35,876 nt of DNA from Syntrophaceae bacterium (GTDB lineage: Bacteria > Desulfobacterota > Syntrophia > Syntrophales > Smithellaceae): contig PLMQ01000060.1 of assembly GCA_003142535.1 (NCBI GenBank), forward strand, positions 1-35,876. Reading direction: 5' to 3'. The notes beneath the pieces are model-generated. The model ran no database searches and had not been told where the DNA came from. It was given only the letters and a program-made list of their open reading frames with translations. The first letter of the stretch is position 1. The number at the start of each line of letters is the position of its first letter. Positions 8,494-16,796 of this stretch are shown here, piece by piece. A program made the position numbers and the translations under genes.

Positions 8494-9606
8494 CTATTTT
8501 TGTCTGTCTTTCATAATTTCTATTGTGATGGAAATATCCCGCCCGGAGCTATCGACTGGTATTCCTTTTTCCTCAACCTGCCCGATTGTTTTTAACTGCT
8601 CCACAAATGCTTTGATATTTTGAGCCTTGAGCTCGGCTGTGATAGTTGCTTTGCCTGCCAATGCTTGTTTGGCAATATTCTGTGCTTCATACCTGCTGAG
8701 CATTTTTTCTATGTCTGTGACGGCAATATTTATATCTGCGGCATAAACTGAAATTATAGTTTGCTTTTGCTGAGATGCGGCCATCATGGGCTGCGGCGCT
8801 GCCGGTGACGCGGCCTTGTACAACTTGCTTTTTCGGCTGACGCCCAATTCTTCTGCCCCACCCTTCTGTTCCAGAGCAGGGGCGAGCATGGTTTTCGCCG
8901 GCGCTTCCTGTTGGGTGGATAACATTCCCTTTGAGCTTTCATCAGCCTTGTCTATTGCCGCTTCTTTTTTCCCGGCGACGGCAGCGTAATTTTCCGCTGC
9001 AGCTTTATTAGCGCCAGCACTTTTCTCTTCCACCTTCAGAGACGGCGCCGCAGGGAACCCCGGCGAATGCCCGGGCATGCCCGGAGATACATCATACATT
9101 ACCGCTTTTTCATCATACCCGCCTCCCCTTGCGGCAACTTTTTTCTTAATTCGATGGGCAGGAAAAACACTTTCCTTTTCTTTTTGTGATTCCGCAGGAG
9201 AGAAAGCCACATCTTTCTGAGCTTCGATGACCGGTGCGGCTTTAGGCAGAACAGCCTTCATCTCCTGCTCGCCTGCCCGGTATATATAAACGGCCAAAAC
9301 AGTAATGACAATTGTGGCAAAAATCTGTACGGGTATTTTTATGCGCAGAGGATAAAACCACTTCTGCATAAAGCTTTTCTTATCGGCTTCCTGCCGGACT
9401 TGGGCCATAATTTTCTGCTTAAACCAGGGCGGCGGCTCGACTTCTTTCAGATCCCGCGCAATCTTTTCCGTCTTCTGCAAATAGGCCAGCTCTTTACAGC
9501 ATTTGGGGCACGACTTCAGATGCTCGTCAACGGCCTGTTTTTCGGCAGCGGAGAGTAAATCATCCGGATACAATGGAAGAATGTTTTCAATTTCCTTGCA
9601 ATTCAT
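8494..9606 (-). CDS. Anti-sigma factor with a zinc-finger (zf-HC2) domain and C-terminal DUF2275-like domain
   Basis: The product has about 370 residues. The N-terminus (MNCKEIENILPLYPDDLLS...HLKSCPKC) is the zinc-binding anti-sigma fold with its His-x3-Cys-x2-Cys signature, which binds the sigma factor in the cytoplasm. A single helix (FATIVITVLAVYIY) near residue 110 crosses the membrane. A long Ala/Lys/Pro-rich linker leads to a C-terminal domain of about 80 residues (VYAADINIAVTDIEKML...GRDISITIEI) resembling DUF2275; this name is tentative. The ATG at 9604-9606 overlaps the sigma gene's stop as TGATG; a GTG one codon earlier is also possible. It most likely holds the upstream ECF sigma factor inactive until an envelope signal arrives. 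Confidence 0.85.
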   Translation of the reverse strand: MNCKEIENILPLYPDDLLSAAEKQAVDEHLKSCPKCCKELAYLQKTEKIARDLKEVEPPPWFKQKIMAQVRQEADKKSFMQKWFYPLRIKIPVQIFATIVITVLAVYIYRAGEQEMKAVLPKAAPVIEAQKDVAFSPAESQKEKESVFPAHRIKKKVAARGGGYDEKAVMYDVSPGMPGHSPGFPAAPSLKVEEKSAGANKAAAENYAAVAGKKEAAIDKADESSKGMLSTQQEAPAKTMLAPALEQKGGAEELGVSRKSKLYKAASPAAPQPMMAASQQKQTIISVYAADINIAVTDIEKMLSRYEAQNIAKQALAGKATITAELKAQNIKAFVEQLKTIGQVEEKGIPVDSSGRDISITIEIMKDRQK

Positions 9607-10232
9607 CACAAATCACCAACTACTTTAATCAGACAATCCTTGAGGGCATTTCTGGCCCGGGAAAGCCTGGATTTAACCGTCCCCTCCGGTATCTGCAAAA
9701 CATCCCTGATCTCTTCATAAGAAAATCCCTGAATATCTCGCAGGACCAGAACTTCTCTGTATTCATCATCAAGACCGGAGATGCAATGATTCACTTTTAC
9801 CTGCCTCTCTCTTTGAATCAATTGATTATCCGGACTCCCTTCATCAGCACATGCCGGACAGGATGCGTAGCCACTATTTACTTCTCCTGCTTCCTCATTG
9901 GATATCTGTTCATGCCGCTTATAACTTTGCTTCTGCTTCAAACGATTCTTTGTATAATTAATTACAATACGGTAAAGCCAGGTGGAAAACAGAGACTCTC
10001 CCTTAAACTTTTTTATCGCCCGAAAGGCCGCCAGAAACGCTTCCTGCACAACATCACAGGCATCATCATAATCACCGGTCATTCGATAAGCGATATTCAG
10101 CATTTTCTTTTGGTGCCTCTCTACCAGAACTGCAAAAGCATCTGTATCACCCTTCTGGCAGAGAACGACATATTGCATATCGTCATCAGTTGCCGAAATC
10201 GGCTGCTTTTTGTTCTCTATGATATTAGACAT
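9606..10232 (-). CDS. ECF-type RNA polymerase sigma factor
   Basis: This 208-residue sigma-70 family protein is of the RpoE-like ECF group. Region 2 comprises FAVLVERHQKKMLNIAYRMTGDYDDACDVVQEAFLAAFRAIKKFKGESLFSTWLYRIVIN, with the usual core-binding and -10 recognition residues. A linker contains CPACADEG. Region 4 comprises LVLRDIQGFSYEEIRDVLQIPEGTVKSRLSRAR, the helix-turn-helix that reads the -35 element. The ATG at 10230-10232 is chosen; the open frame extends three codons further to a TTG. The stop overlaps the start of the anti-sigma gene, the normal arrangement of a regulatory pair. Such pairs are usually autoregulated, but I could not assign a promoter with confidence. Confidence 0.92.
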   Translation of the reverse strand: MSNIIENKKQPISATDDDMQYVVLCQKGDTDAFAVLVERHQKKMLNIAYRMTGDYDDACDVVQEAFLAAFRAIKKFKGESLFSTWLYRIVINYTKNRLKQKQSYKRHEQISNEEAGEVNSGYASCPACADEGSPDNQLIQRERQVKVNHCISGLDDEYREVLVLRDIQGFSYEEIRDVLQIPEGTVKSRLSRARNALKDCLIKVVGDL

Positions 10233-10434
10233 CCACAGCAACTGTTTTGTTCCCCTAATTTTATGGTCTATGTAGGTTGGAATTTACCACAAAATTGCAG
10301 CAAACGTCACTAAATATTACGATGAATGACTCACAAAATTTTTCGCTCTGTCTATTTGTTAGAAAACTAGACACAAGAAAGAAAGTTTGATAGTATATTG
10401 TCAGATAAATTCTTCATACAGACCAGGAGGACAT

Positions 10435-11031
10435 ATGTTGAAAAAAGTTTGCTGGATTGTATTACCGATTTTTCTTATGACAGTATGTCTTTGCTTTAGT
10501 TCTTCTCATCAAGATAACACTTCTCCTCCACATCCTGAAGTAACGATTGAATCGCCGGATCCATCCCTGCCGACACAGGTAAAGTCTCTCTCAGGAAAAT
10601 GGGTTGGTCAGTGGAAGTCGGGGAGGTCACGGTGGGGCTGGGACGCAGTGTTTTATATCGAAAAAGTAGAAAAAGACTCCGCACAAGTCGTCTTCGCATG
10701 GGGAGAGTATAATACTTCCATGGGAAGTTGCCATTGTAATCCTAATTGGGTAAGGGTGCAAAAGGCCAAAATCAAATATTCCGATACAAGTGCTTCAATA
10801 GAATTTTATACTCCCAAGCTTCGCCCCACTTGGTTGAAAATATCACATATAGTCACCGGATCTGACGATGAGATATTCGGTGCGCACGGCGCATCAAGCG
10901 GTCGCTATGCTTATCAGTTCTATGTTGACAAGGATGAGCCTTCCGTCATGAAGGGAGAGTTCATCAGCGCCAAATCCAGTCGTTTGAGTATCAAGATGAA
11001 AAAGGTCGAACAAGACAAGAAATCAGAATAA
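10435..11031 (+). CDS. Secreted protein of unknown function
   Basis: The product has 198 residues, starting at the ATG after AGGAGG (spacing four to five bases) rather than at the frame's first start codon at 10387. A signal peptide (KKVCWIVLPIFLMTVCLCFSS) is evident. The mature part has SGKWVGQWKSGRSRWGWDAVFYIEKV and repeated beta-strand-like stretches, suggesting a small beta-barrel or lipocalin-like fold. No family was recognised. It is transcribed divergently from the ECF sigma gene about 200 bases away and could be one of its targets; that is only an inference from position. Confidence 0.65.
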   Translation: MLKKVCWIVLPIFLMTVCLCFSSSHQDNTSPPHPEVTIESPDPSLPTQVKSLSGKWVGQWKSGRSRWGWDAVFYIEKVEKDSAQVVFAWGEYNTSMGSCHCNPNWVRVQKAKIKYSDTSASIEFYTPKLRPTWLKISHIVTGSDDEIFGAHGASSGRYAYQFYVDKDEPSVMKGEFISAKSSRLSIKMKKVEQDKKSE

Positions 11032-11060
11032 TAATATAGCGGTTTATAGACCGATCCCGA

Positions 11061-11188
11061 TGACCTGCTCCCCCTAAAACTTGTCCAGCTTTTATGTTAT
11101 GATTCCGGCATGCGGATATGAATCTTTTTCAAAGCAAGGGCATAGGGCAGCATTTTGCCCGAGGAGAACCTCCTTCTTCCTAAATTTT
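11061..11188. other. Possible insertion-sequence end remnant
   Basis: TGACCTGCTCCCCCTAAAAC followed by TTGTCCAG resembles the general form of IS3-family terminal repeats. No transposase frame or partner end is present. The gene-free stretch 11032-11338 otherwise contains only a half copy of family A at its right side. Confidence 0.25.
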
Positions 11189-11245
11189 ATTCCATTTCTA
11201 AATCAAAGTGCTATCTTTGTTAGCAGCGTTGTCATCGACATGAGG
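11189..11245. repeat. Palindrome-ended element family A, half copy
   Basis: CCATTTCTAAATCAAAGTGC followed by TATCTTTGTTAGCAGCG is the inverse of the right end of the full copy at 1899-2100. The other end is not recognisable, so this is a truncated copy. Confidence 0.6.
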
Positions 11246-11338
11246 AGACACTTTTTTCTTGCGGAAGCTCTTGTGTTGCGACAAGATGTGGCATATCATC
11301 AGCTGTCTTCGGGGACTGCTGCGCCTGTGCTTCATGAA

Positions 11339-12193
11339 CTAGTGCGGTGTTAGCGGCACATAACCGCCCCCCGGGGGATTGTAGGTGTCGGTCCCGACCA
11401 CCGCGTTGGAGCCGGGCTGGCGCCAGTAATATTTTTTGTGCTGCGTCCGGGCGTTGATGGTTTCACCGGTGGAGGAATCATAGAGATCGACGGTGCCCCG
11501 GCGTGCGTTCGCGTCCTTGCGCATGGCATCGTCATGGATTTCCTGATTTTTCTCCCACGCCTTGATCATTCCGGTGTTATCGAGGGGGTTGTTTTTCGGC
11601 CGTATGACCGTATCGTTCCCGTTTGCTCCGGCCGCGTTCGTCAGGATGATGCTTTTGGCGATCTTGGGCATGAAGGATTGGGCATTCTGAAAGTCGTCGT
11701 GTGCCGCCCGGTAGCCCACGATCATAGCGTCGTTCATTCCGGAGTAGTTGGCCACCCCCGACTTAATCTTACCCGTTACGGGCAGCCCTTGTTCCTTATA
11801 AGAGAGGGTGACTTCGACGAACTGCCACACCTGATAGGACATACGCTGGGCAGGCAGGTTTCTTTTAGAGAGGATCCGCACGTTTGTGCAGCCGGTTCGG
11901 CTGAGCATCCATTGAAGAAAATCGAGCGGCGTTCTGCTGCCCTTAGAGCGAAGGAGCATCGCGAGGAAGGCGCTGTATCTGCCGTCGGGCGACGTCAGAG
12001 TCACGCCGGCGTTCGACTCGCTGTGTCGCCAACCGGGAGGGGCCACCCACTTGAAGTACTCGCCCTGATGAGGCTGACGGTCGGAGGCGGAGTAGTTCAC
12101 CGCCCGGGTAGTTCCATCGAAGAAAAAGTGGCCCGGCCACACTATCGAAAGCAGCACTGCGAGGACCAGTAGTGCTCGACAATTCGGGTGCAC
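11339..12193 (-). CDS. Secreted protein of unknown function, GC-rich
   Basis: The product has 284 residues. The frame is open to 12355, but the GTG at 12191-12193 is preceded by GGGAGG six bases away and is followed directly by a signal peptide (CRALLVLAVLLSIVWPG), so it is the preferred start. The mature part contains YFKWVAPPGWRHSESNAGVTLTSPDGR, a phrase typical of secreted beta-sandwich proteins of unknown role. It ends in a Gly/Tyr/Pro-rich tail (KKYYWRQPGSNAVVGTDTYNPPGGGY) also seen in proteins annotated as secreted hypotheticals. The gene is visibly richer in G and C than its neighbours, which could mean recent acquisition. Confidence 0.65.
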   Translation of the reverse strand: MHPNCRALLVLAVLLSIVWPGHFFFDGTTRAVNYSASDRQPHQGEYFKWVAPPGWRHSESNAGVTLTSPDGRYSAFLAMLLRSKGSRTPLDFLQWMLSRTGCTNVRILSKRNLPAQRMSYQVWQFVEVTLSYKEQGLPVTGKIKSGVANYSGMNDAMIVGYRAAHDDFQNAQSFMPKIAKSIILTNAAGANGNDTVIRPKNNPLDNTGMIKAWEKNQEIHDDAMRKDANARRGTVDLYDSSTGETINARTQHKKYYWRQPGSNAVVGTDTYNPPGGGYVPLTPH

Positions 12194-12384
12194 GGCAAAC
12201 CTCCCTGGAAAGAATATTAAGAGCGCCTCCCCTTTCATACCAGAAGGCGCTTGCGCACACTGGTGAGCGGGATCATCCTGGAATAAATCCAACGGGACGT
12301 GCTCTGTCTTCCCACAGGCACGGCCCTTCCGTAACTTTTTGGAGTTTATAATCACCAGCCGGCTCTGTCAAGAAAAATCGGGAG

Positions 12385-12456
12385 TAAGTTGAACTATCCC
12401 GCGTAAGCAGGGGTAGTGAAACTCAAGTTTCAGGAACGTAATGAACTGAAACTTGT
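12385..12456 (-). repeat. Hairpin repeat family B, rearranged copy 3
   Basis: Read on the minus strand, stem arms CAAGTTTCAG and CTGAAACTTG enclose loop TTCATTACGTTC, then GAGTTTCAC, then a GC-rich spacer and GCGGGATAGTTCAACT. The order shows the tail of one unit joined to the head of another. It is the only structure noticed in the gene-free stretch 12194-12681. Confidence 0.6.
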
Positions 12457-12681
12457 AAGATAAATGATAATATCCTGATTGCTAAATATTCAGATATCGG
12501 AAAGCAATTCTCTGCTGAGTTGACAAAGAGAGTATATATTACTAAATTATGTTAAAAGAAGCGCTAGTGATGTTAGTTGTTAATGTATAAAATAAAAAAG
12601 AGCTTTTCCCGTTGTTGAAGAAAGGCGGATTAAAGCTAACAAGGTCATTCTTGGCGATGACCCGGAAAGGTGCAGAAGTTA

Positions 12682-13011
12682 ATGAAAAAAATTTATTTGT
12701 TTTTTGTTTTAACATTGGTGCCGCTCTTAACCATGTGCTCTCGTCCTTATGGACCTATGATGGGCGGTTGGGATCGCGCTGGAAATTATGGATGTTCGTT
12801 TGGATTTGGCTATGGATATGGAGGTATGTTTATGGGGATACTGTTTTTAATTGTACTAGGTGTAGCGATTTATTTTATTGTTCGAAATGTTAAATTGAAG
12901 AATGGAACTGGGCAGACACAGGAGACGCCCATAGACATTCTAAAGAAGCGCTATGCCAAAGGCGAGATCACAAAAGAAGAATTTGATCGAATGAAAAACG
13001 AGCTGCAATAA
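12682..13011 (+). CDS. Small lipoprotein-like membrane protein with a SHOCT domain
   Basis: The product has 109 residues. The ATG at 12682 gives a short signal or lipobox region (KKIYLFFVLTLVPLLTMC); a GTG four codons upstream is also open. A Gly/Tyr-rich segment (FGFGYGYGGMFMG) leads into a membrane helix (ILFLIVLGVAIYFIV). The C-terminus IDILKKRYAKGEITKEEFDRMKNEL is a classical SHOCT motif, a short oligomerisation or binding module found at the ends of many unrelated bacterial proteins. The specific function is unknown. Confidence 0.8.
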   Translation: MKKIYLFFVLTLVPLLTMCSRPYGPMMGGWDRAGNYGCSFGFGYGYGGMFMGILFLIVLGVAIYFIVRNVKLKNGTGQTQETPIDILKKRYAKGEITKEEFDRMKNELQ

Positions 13012-13099
13012 ATTTGAGTCATTCCTCATCTCTAACTACTGACAGATCGTTCTGGTTGTTTAGTAGTTAGTGCATCATAAAACGGCTGATACATGGTTG

Positions 13100-13223
13100 A
13101 TACCAATTTGCATTCAAAAGTATACCGCGACGGCCAGGAAGAGGCGATGCGGCGTATTGTACATATGTTGAGGAAGCCGATGACGAAGCCAACAAAGGTA
13201 GACGAATGAATGCGAATTGGTAT
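13100..13223. repeat. Palindrome-ended element family A, variant copy (124 bp)
   Basis: Its ends ATACCAATTTGCATTCA and TGAATGCGAATTGGTAT pair with each other, although the inner arm (GCATTCA) differs from the TAAATCAAAG of other copies. The internal GAGGAAGCCGATGAC is shared with the copies at 1899 and 16555. It fills most of the gap 13012-13300. Confidence 0.7.
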
Positions 13224-13300
13224 GAAATATCAAAAACCACCAACCTACATGCAAGAAAAAAGGAAGCCATGAAAAACAAGATATCAAGAAGGGATTTCTT

Positions 13301-13636
13301 ATGGAAGATAGTGTCAAACAAGCAAATGAAATGAACATTTCAGACTGGTTGGATAAAAAGGAGAAAGAAAAATTTGATGTATCTCAAATCGTATTGCCTG
13401 ATGACCTACCTTACGACGAAGTCCCCGACGAAACCATTTTTTTCAAGGAGATTAATCCAGACGGAATCCTCTCTGTCGCCAATCATCCGTTTTCTACTGT
13501 CGAGCGCTTTGGACATTGGTATTACTGCAGGGGTCGCGACAAGGCAACCGGTACTCGCTTGTCAGGAAAAGAGTGGAGGTTATTTACAAAGGATAAATAT
13601 CTCGCTCTTAAAACAGCTAAATCACACATAGAATAA
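13301..13636 (+). CDS. Hypothetical cytoplasmic protein
   Basis: The product has 111 residues, with AAGAAGGGA about eight bases before the ATG. It is hydrophilic, with an acidic N-terminal half (ISDWLDKKEKEKFDVSQIVLPDDLPYDEVPDETIFF). The C-terminal part is RFGHWYYCRGRDKATGTRLSGKEWRLFTKDKYLALKTAKSHIE. There is no signal peptide or membrane segment. No family was recognised; the composition and start site support a real gene. Confidence 0.55.
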   Translation: MEDSVKQANEMNISDWLDKKEKEKFDVSQIVLPDDLPYDEVPDETIFFKEINPDGILSVANHPFSTVERFGHWYYCRGRDKATGTRLSGKEWRLFTKDKYLALKTAKSHIE

Positions 13637-13894
13637 GCAATTGAGCGCAGCTAATTGAAGATGCAATGATTCATCTTGTAGTCCTCAATTTTGAGGCAAT
13701 GAAAATTTTTCAAGCTTTCTCTTGGCGATGACCACCTTGCAATGATCATCGACACCACACCCCATATCTTGAGTTGGTCAAAAGCCTCTTGACACACAAC
13801 ATCCTTCTTCATATACTTGCACCATGAAAAAGGAAGTTCTTATCAATCAGAGCTTACTGCTTTACCCCTTTTGTTGATGATTAAAGGAGGATGT

Positions 13895-14344
13895 ATGATT
13901 TCAAAAATTCTTGTGCCATCAGACGGGTCCAAAACAGCTAAAAAAGCAGCCGGATATGCGATTGACCTCGCAAAACAGTTGAAATCCTCAATTATTGTCC
14001 TGAGCGTTATTGATCAGCGCTCACTAATAGCCCAGACAGTTCCCGCCTCGGAGACAGCGAGGCGCACAATAGAGCCTATTGAGGATTATCTGAGAGAGGC
14101 TGCCGAAGGGTATGCCGGAGAAATAAAGAAACTGTGCGATAAAAGCAGTGTCGCATCGGAGATTTCTATAAAGATGGGGCATCCCGTGGAGGAAATTGTG
14201 AAAGAGGCTAAGCGCTCAAAGGCAGGTCTTATTGTCATGGGCTCCCATGGAAGGAGCGCCTTATCAGCCACAGTCCTGGGTAGTGTTTCTTATGGTGTTA
14301 TCCACAATGATAAAAGCATTCCCGTGCTAATCGTGAGGGGTTGA
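13895..14344 (+). CDS. Universal stress protein, UspA family
   Basis: The product has 149 residues, starting at the ATG behind AAAGGAGG; the frame is open 26 codons further upstream without a matching site. It has the UspA fold: ISKILVPSDGSKTAKKAAGYAIDLAK at the N-terminus and the ATP-binding signature at the C-terminus, with G-x2-G-x9-G-S visible as GSHGRSALSATVLGS, then IPVLIV. Such proteins bind ATP and act in stress survival in the cytoplasm. It appears monocistronic. Confidence 0.92.
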   Translation: MISKILVPSDGSKTAKKAAGYAIDLAKQLKSSIIVLSVIDQRSLIAQTVPASETARRTIEPIEDYLREAAEGYAGEIKKLCDKSSVASEISIKMGHPVEEIVKEAKRSKAGLIVMGSHGRSALSATVLGSVSYGVIHNDKSIPVLIVRG

Positions 14345-14769
14345 TAGTAATAGTTTTTTTGCGCCATTTGATTTTTATATGCGTGAGCTGTTTGGCGATG
14401 GTTCGGATCAACGCGTATCAGTTGAAATATTCTTCTACTGCCGGGAAATAAGGTGGAAAGCAGAGAGAACACTCCCTCCAAAGCATCCCTCAATATGATG
14501 AGGTTCCACCATATATTGAGGCTAAATGAATCATTTCATACTGCTATGCCGTTCTCTCCAATTAATCTAAATACATGTTATTAAACAATGAATCAAAAAA
14601 TAGTATCTTCCGTCTGTTATTGGCAGGCCATTTGCTGTTACATTCTTATGATCCTGATCATCTCACCTAAAGATTGAGTTCTTATCATTATTTGGGAAGA
14701 GGTGTAACTTCTTATCAATTTTAAGTGGTTTAAGGTTTTCTTAAGTAAGAACAAAAAAGGAGGAAAAAC
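14345..14769. other. Gene-free stretch
   Basis: No convincing gene, repeat or structured RNA was found here apart from the ribosome-binding site (AAGGAGG) of the small gene that follows. Direct repetition of TTCTTATCA (around 14680 and 14710) may belong to its control region, but this is speculative. Confidence 0.3.
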
Positions 14770-14922
14770 ATGTTTACGATACTGATCATTATTTTAGTTC
14801 TTTTCTTAGTCGGTGCACTGCCCACTTGGCCTCACAGTAAGAACTGGGGATACTATCCCAGCGGTGGACTTGGATTGATTCTTCTGATTTTGATCATCCT
14901 ACTGGTGTTGGGGCGGATCTGA
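14770..14922 (+). CDS. Small two-helix membrane protein, DUF3309 family
   Basis: The product is only 50 residues. A strong AAAGGAGG lies seven bases before the ATG. Two hydrophobic helices (FTILIIILVLFLVGALP and LGLILLILIILLVLG) flank the short loop TWPHSKNWGYYPSGG, the hallmark of the DUF3309 family of tiny membrane proteins. The function is unknown; homologues often occur singly and are linked to stress conditions. Confidence 0.85.
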   Translation: MFTILIIILVLFLVGALPTWPHSKNWGYYPSGGLGLILLILIILLVLGRI

Positions 14923-15026
14923 AGTTAGTTTAGTGCACGAGAAATCACTATGAATTCGTCTGACAAAGGATAATCTTTTTGAAGACATCTCAATCGGCTC
15001 AAAACGTAATAACAGAGTCCGGATGA

Positions 15027-15257
15027 GAGACCTTTGCAAAACGCCTCTATTCATCATTCCGGACTCGTGGCCGGGCGAATAACCTGAAGGTCACTCGTGC
15101 CGGGTGATCCAGAATCTAGGAAATACTTGATAATACTGGATTCGCCCTGATCACCTAAAGGTCACAAGAGAGCACAAGCCGGCTTCCCCAGGCATTCGCC
15201 GGGGTTCCCTGCCGGAATGACATAATTGCTGATTTTATACAGTTTTGCAAGGGTCTC
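15027..15257 (-). repeat. TIR element family E, copy 1 (231 bp)
   Basis: It starts GAGACCTTTGCAAAAC and ends GTTTTGCAAGGGTCTC, giving terminal inverted repeats of 16 bases with one mismatch. The internal TCATTCCGG and CCGGAATGACA form a second inverted pair. The same element lies in opposite orientation at 25988-26144. It contains no gene and fills most of the gap 14923-15300. Confidence 0.8.
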
Positions 15258-15300
15258 GATAAGCGAAGATCAGCAGTTAAAGGAAAGGAGACAATATTTT

Positions 15301-15642
15301 ATGAAAATTATAAAGACTTTGTTTTTACAGTGTTTAGTATTAACATCAGTATTCGCTAGTTTTAATGTCTACGCCGTTGACCAATCAATTTGTCATTCTG
15401 GTGTAAATGTTGTACTTCATAACAACGGATCACTAAAAGCTTGCCAACTCAAAAATGATTACGATGCGAATAATATCCGATGTAAAAGTGATAGCCCTGT
15501 TAGTTTTTATGACAACGGCAACTTAGAATCTTGTGTGCTCTCTACATCGGTTACCATAGACAAGAATAAATGCAAGGAAGATGGTCCAATTTCTTTCTAC
15601 ATAGATGGCAAATTAAAATCATGCATGAATCAAGACAACTGA
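15301..15642 (+). CDS. Secreted protein with three FYxNGxLxSC repeats
   Basis: The product has 113 residues from the ATG following AAAGGAGA; the longer frame reaches back into the adjacent repeat element and is not used. A signal peptide (IKTLFLQCLVLTSVFASFNVYA) is followed by three units of about 30 residues: VVLHNNGSLKACQL, VSFYDNGNLESCVL and ISFYIDGKLKSCM. Each is preceded by a further Cys (CHSG, CKSD, CKED). The pattern resembles MORN-like or antitoxin-like surface repeats, and the paired cysteines probably form disulfides in the periplasm. The function is unknown. Confidence 0.75.
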   Translation: MKIIKTLFLQCLVLTSVFASFNVYAVDQSICHSGVNVVLHNNGSLKACQLKNDYDANNIRCKSDSPVSFYDNGNLESCVLSTSVTIDKNKCKEDGPISFYIDGKLKSCMNQDN

Positions 15643-15997
15643 AAAAGAGGATTGAGGGGAATGTCCTTCACTTCGTTCAGGATAAACTCCGGGCGGAGCA
15701 GAAGAAGCCGGGTGGATGGTAAATTCATACCCGTAGCGGGGACCTTTTTGAATGTTTGAGGTGGTAATCCTCGCTTCAATTCCAAGTTGGAAGTTGTGAA
15801 CTTGCAAGTGTTTTCAGCAAGCACTACTTCCGGTAGTCAATAGGCCATCCTTTTTGCATGGTTACAAGATTTCGATGCGTAATGATCACTTCTATCGAGG
15901 CCATGAATATTCCTGGGATGAATACATTTACCCTGAAGGATAGTTCTGCCTCGGCCTTCATTGCTGCTGGTGAATCGACAAAAAGGTAAGCCGATTT

Positions 15998-16114
15998 ATC
16001 AAAAAGACAACCGACGCACCTATTTTCAATGTTGCCAACTATGGCATTGTGGGCGATTTGTTCCAGATTGTCCCGGCATTGACGGAACAATTTAAAAAGA
16101 AGCTGCACAAGTAG
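15998..16114 (+). pseudogene. etfA: Relic of the 3' end of a second etfA gene
   Basis: The frame reads [20 protein letters not shown], followed by [18 protein letters not shown] and a stop. It matches the last 38 residues of the intact EtfA at 24743-25942 but differs at many synonymous sites. Nothing EtfA-like precedes it. It is therefore a diverged fragment of a lost paralogue rather than a recent copy. The stretch 15643-16363 holds no intact gene; a minus-strand frame at 15824-16108 runs over the relic and is not trusted. Confidence 0.8.
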
Positions 16115-16363
16115 CAGGTGGTGCAGAGCCTATTTAATTAAACTGATTCTCATTTACTGTTAACACCCACAAGCCCAAACCGTTGGAAAACCAGATACGG
16201 CTAAGGTTTACTGAAAGCTCGAAATTAAATAGAATGTCCCCGTTTATTATTTTTATTTTGTGGTTATTCGCCGGCAATCAGCAGCAATGTTTAAAAAATA
16301 CAAGTTGTATTATTTGAAAAAACCGTGATAGTTTTGTGCGCATTAATGGCGAGGATGCATTTG

Positions 16364-16555
16364 ATGAATGGAAATAATCGCGCTGGTATTAAAGTGGGTG
16401 CGCATGTAAAAGTGGTGCAGAAGCAGGACCAGCGCACAGGCATCCTGACAGAAGGTATTGTGCAGGCTATCCTGACAAAATCAGGTACCCATCCGCACGG
16501 GATCAAGGTACGTCTGCAGAGCGGTATAGTGGGCAGGGTCAAAGAAATCATCTGA
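16364..16555 (+). CDS. ywbE: YwbE family protein, copy 1
   Basis: The product has 63 residues: NGNNRAGIKVGAHVKVVQKQ, then DQRTGILTEGIVQAILTKSG, then THPHGIKVRLQSGIVGRVKEII. This is the full length of the YwbE (DUF2196) family, a small beta-rich protein of unknown role. The ATG at 16364 is chosen because GAGG lies nine bases upstream and homologues begin here. The last base of the TGA stop is the first base of a family A element. A second copy with identical protein and coding sequence is at 21371-21562. Confidence 0.88.
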   Translation: MNGNNRAGIKVGAHVKVVQKQDQRTGILTEGIVQAILTKSGTHPHGIKVRLQSGIVGRVKEII

Positions 16556-16676
16556 TACCAATTTTAAATCAAAGCGCTATCTTTGTTAGCATTGTCGGCT
16601 TCCTCAATCTGCCGCGACGGATATGCCAAAACCTTCTCCTTACCGCTTCGATATCATCTTTGATTTAGAATAGTAT
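16555..16676. repeat. Palindrome-ended element family A, full copy (122 bp) fused to ywbE
   Basis: The ends ATACCAATTTTAAATCAAAG and CTTTGATTTAGAATAGTAT are inverse. The interior carries GTCGGCTTCCTCAATCTGCC, the inverse of the core in the copy at 1899-2100. It begins inside the ywbE stop codon and may act as its terminator. Confidence 0.8.
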
Positions 16677-16796
16677 TAGTGGCCAGATCAATATGGCTTA
16701 GCGGTTGTTTAGTCTCTCATTTTAATTTCTCCGGATATAATTCCCCGAAGTTTGCTGCGGTGTAGTTCATTATCCTGCTTATGTAGAAATTTTAAA

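Noticed and set aside
9573-10313. Long plus-strand frame opposite the sigma factor
   Set aside because: It is antisense to a clearly functional ECF sigma gene with intact regions 2 and 4.
11081-11353. Plus-strand frame of 90 codons
   Set aside because: It runs through a half repeat and the end of the opposite gene, has no ribosome-binding site and an unlikely composition.
11438-12172. Plus-strand frame of 244 codons
   Set aside because: It is the shadow of the GC-rich secreted protein on the minus strand, where stop codons are rare by composition.
15824-16108. Minus-strand frame of 94 codons
   Set aside because: Its first third is the antisense of the etfA relic and it has no ribosome-binding site. 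The remainder matches no family I recognise.
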